Shown: piece by piece, positions 62,808 through 64,000 of the stretch
Layout: each line of letters starts with the position of its first letter
How positions within the stretch are numbered: position 1 is the first letter of the stretch
Origin: Novosphingobium sp. IK01
Lineage (GTDB): Bacteria > Pseudomonadota > Alphaproteobacteria > Sphingomonadales > Sphingomonadaceae
Assembly: GCF_033242265.1 (NCBI RefSeq)
Contig: NZ_BTFW01000001.1
Coordinates: 2,159,001-2,223,000 of the forward strand
Direction of reading: 5' to 3'
DNA: 64,000 nt
Position numbers and translations under genes: made by a program
Notes under the pieces: model-generated
Told to the model about the DNA's origin: nothing
Seen by the model: the letters and a program-made list of their open reading frames with translations, nothing else
The model's database searches: none

Positions 62808-64000
62808 TCAGCCGGTGATGCCCGCCGCCGCCAGCACGGCCAGCGTCAGCAGGTCGGGCGCCGCCGAGGTCATCGGGGCGATCTGCACGGGCTTTTCCAT
62901 GTTCAGCAGCATCGGGCCGATCATCGCGTTGCCGCCCAGTTCGCGCAGCAGCTTGGCCGAGATATTGGCCGATTGCAGGCCGGGCATGATCAGCACGTTG
63001 GCCGGGCCCGAGAGACGGCAGAACGGATAGGTTTCCATGATGCGCGGGTTGAGCGCGGCATCGGGAGCCATTTCGCCTTCATACTCGAAGCCGGGGTTGC
63101 GCTGGTCGAGAATCGCCACCGCATCACGCAGCGCGTCGAGCCACTTGCCGTAGGGGTTGCCGAACGTCGAATAGGACATGAACGCGACGCGCGGTTCGTG
63201 GCCCATGCGGCGCGCAACGGCCGCGGTTTCCATCGCGATGTCGGCCAGTTCCTGCGCGTTGGGGCGCTCGTTCACGGTCGTATCGGCAAGGAACACGGTG
63301 CGGTTCTTGCCGACCATCACGTGGATGCCGAAAGGCAGCGTGCCCGGCTTGGGTTCGAGAACGCGGCGGATCTCGTTCATGGTCTGGGCGAACGGACGCG
63401 TCGTGCCCGAGATCATGGCATCGCCATGGCCCAGCGCCAGCAGGAGCGAGGCGAACACGTTGCGGTCGTTGTTGACCATGCGGCGCACGTCGCGCTCAAG
63501 GTAACCCCGGCGCTGGAGACGCGGATAGAGATAGTCCACCATGTCTTCGAGCAGCGGCGAAACCGACGAGTTGTGGATCTCGAAGCTGGAGGGGTTGGAC
63601 ACGCCCAGCTCGGCCAGCTTGTCGAGCACGGCCTGCGTGCGGCCCACCAGAACCGGCGTGCCATAGCCGAAATCGCGATACTGGATCGCGGCGCGCAGCA
63701 CCACTTCCTGTTCGGCCTCGGCAAAGATCACCCGCTTGGGCGACTGCTTGACGCTGGCATAGACGTTGGTGAGGACCGAGGTGGTCGGGTTGAGGCGGGC
63801 CTTGAGGCTTTCGCGATAGGTCTCGAAATCCTCGATGTTCTTGCGGGCCACGCCCGAATCCATCGCCGCCTTGGCCACCGCCGAAGACACCACTTCCATC
63901 AGGCGCGGGTCGAAGGGAGCCGGGATGATGTAGTCGAGGCCGAACTGGTGGTTCTTGCCATAGGCCGCGGCGACTTCCTCGGGGACCGGCTCGCGCGCGA
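62808..64000 (-). CDS. maeB: NADP-dependent malic enzyme, C-terminal part (3' end in window)
   Basis: MaeB decarboxylates malate to pyruvate with NADP. Only about 397 C-terminal residues are present; the N-terminal catalytic part continues past base 64000. The visible upstream part reads YIIPAPFDPRLMEVVSSAVAKAAM, the end of the malic-enzyme domain. The rest is the phosphotransacetylase-like domain typical of long bacterial MaeB (RVIFAEAEQEVVLRAA, ISGTTRPFAQTMNEIRRVLEP, FLADTTVNERP, NVLIMPGLQSANISAKLL). That domain is thought to bind acetyl-CoA for allosteric control rather than act as a transacetylase. Confidence 0.93.
   Translation of the reverse strand, partial: AREPVPEEVAAAYGKNHQFGLDYIIPAPFDPRLMEVVSSAVAKAAMDSGVARKNIEDFETYRESLKARLNPTTSVLTNVYASVKQSPKRVIFAEAEQEVVLRAAIQYRDFGYGTPVLVGRTQAVLDKLAELGVSNPSSFEIHNSSVSPLLEDMVDYLYPRLQRRGYLERDVRRMVNNDRNVFASLLLALGHGDAMISGTTRPFAQTMNEIRRVLEPKPGTLPFGIHVMVGKNRTVFLADTTVNERPNAQELADIAMETAAVARRMGHEPRVAFMSYSTFGNPYGKWLDALRDAVAILDQRNPGFEYEGEMAPDAALNPRIMETYPFCRLSGPANVLIMPGLQSANISAKLLRELGGNAMIGPMLLNMEKPVQIAPMTSAAPDLLTLAVLAAAGITG

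Overview
The window is 64 kb of high-GC chromosomal DNA from an alphaproteobacterium, most likely a sphingomonad close to Novosphingobium. Pointers to this are a TrcR/DUF1013 cell-cycle regulator, a DUF1192 protein, a ~1,580-residue NAD-specific glutamate dehydrogenase, a zinc-free L36 ribosomal protein, an rpmI-rplT/pheST neighbourhood and a strong GC-rich third-codon bias that creates long antisense shadow frames. No rRNA, tRNA, CRISPR array, prophage or insertion sequence was seen. Genes are dense and many neighbours overlap by 4 bases (ATGA or GTGA), so several runs are probably operons.

Layout. 1-5 kb: end of pepN, pgeF, a HAD phosphatase, rpmJ and galE. 5-8 kb: two related secreted proteins and an M14 carboxypeptidase. 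8-15 kb: a lipoprotein 5'-nucleotidase, a tonB-PKHD hydroxylase-hydroxy-acid oxidase run behind a good Fur box, and gltX. 14.5-18.6 kb: an otsB-GH15-otsA trehalose operon. 18.6-24.2 kb: a siderophore-interacting flavoprotein behind a perfect 22-bp palindrome, a GNAT enzyme, an aldose epimerase, prfC, an alpha/beta hydrolase and an EEP-family phosphodiesterase. 24.2-26.3 kb: glnK-amtB with a textbook sigma-54 promoter and a strong terminator. 26.4-29.7 kb: a PAS-GGDEF-EAL-PilZ protein and a LigB-type dioxygenase.

29.7-38.4 kb, mostly minus strand: pheT, pheS, an AraC regulator, rplT, rpmI, a composite palindromic repeat, metA with a structured leader that resembles a SAM-I/SAM-IV-type riboswitch, hisN, and a second AraC regulator on the plus strand. 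38.4-44 kb: clpA, a DUF1192 protein, a quinone oxidoreductase, trcR and a CBS-domain protein. 44-51 kb: an accessory-looking transport and hydrolysis locus. A TonB-dependent receptor diverges from a Tat-exported S58 (DmpA/BapA-like) aminopeptidase, a small two-helix protein, a sodium:solute symporter and an amidase. 51-64 kb: a second copy of the composite palindrome, a Fur/Zur regulator, xth overlapping an ErpA-type iron-sulfur protein, hydrolase/TPR/luciferase-like genes, the giant gdh, an FAD oxidoreductase, and the C-terminal half of maeB cut by the window edge.

The items most worth a second look are the TonB receptor/S58 peptidase/symporter/amidase locus, the metA leader together with Glu111 in MetA (which predicts acetyl-CoA use), the two-copy composite palindrome whose core is flipped relative to its flanks and which carries a nested hairpin in one copy, and the perfect operator-like palindrome before the siderophore-interacting protein.
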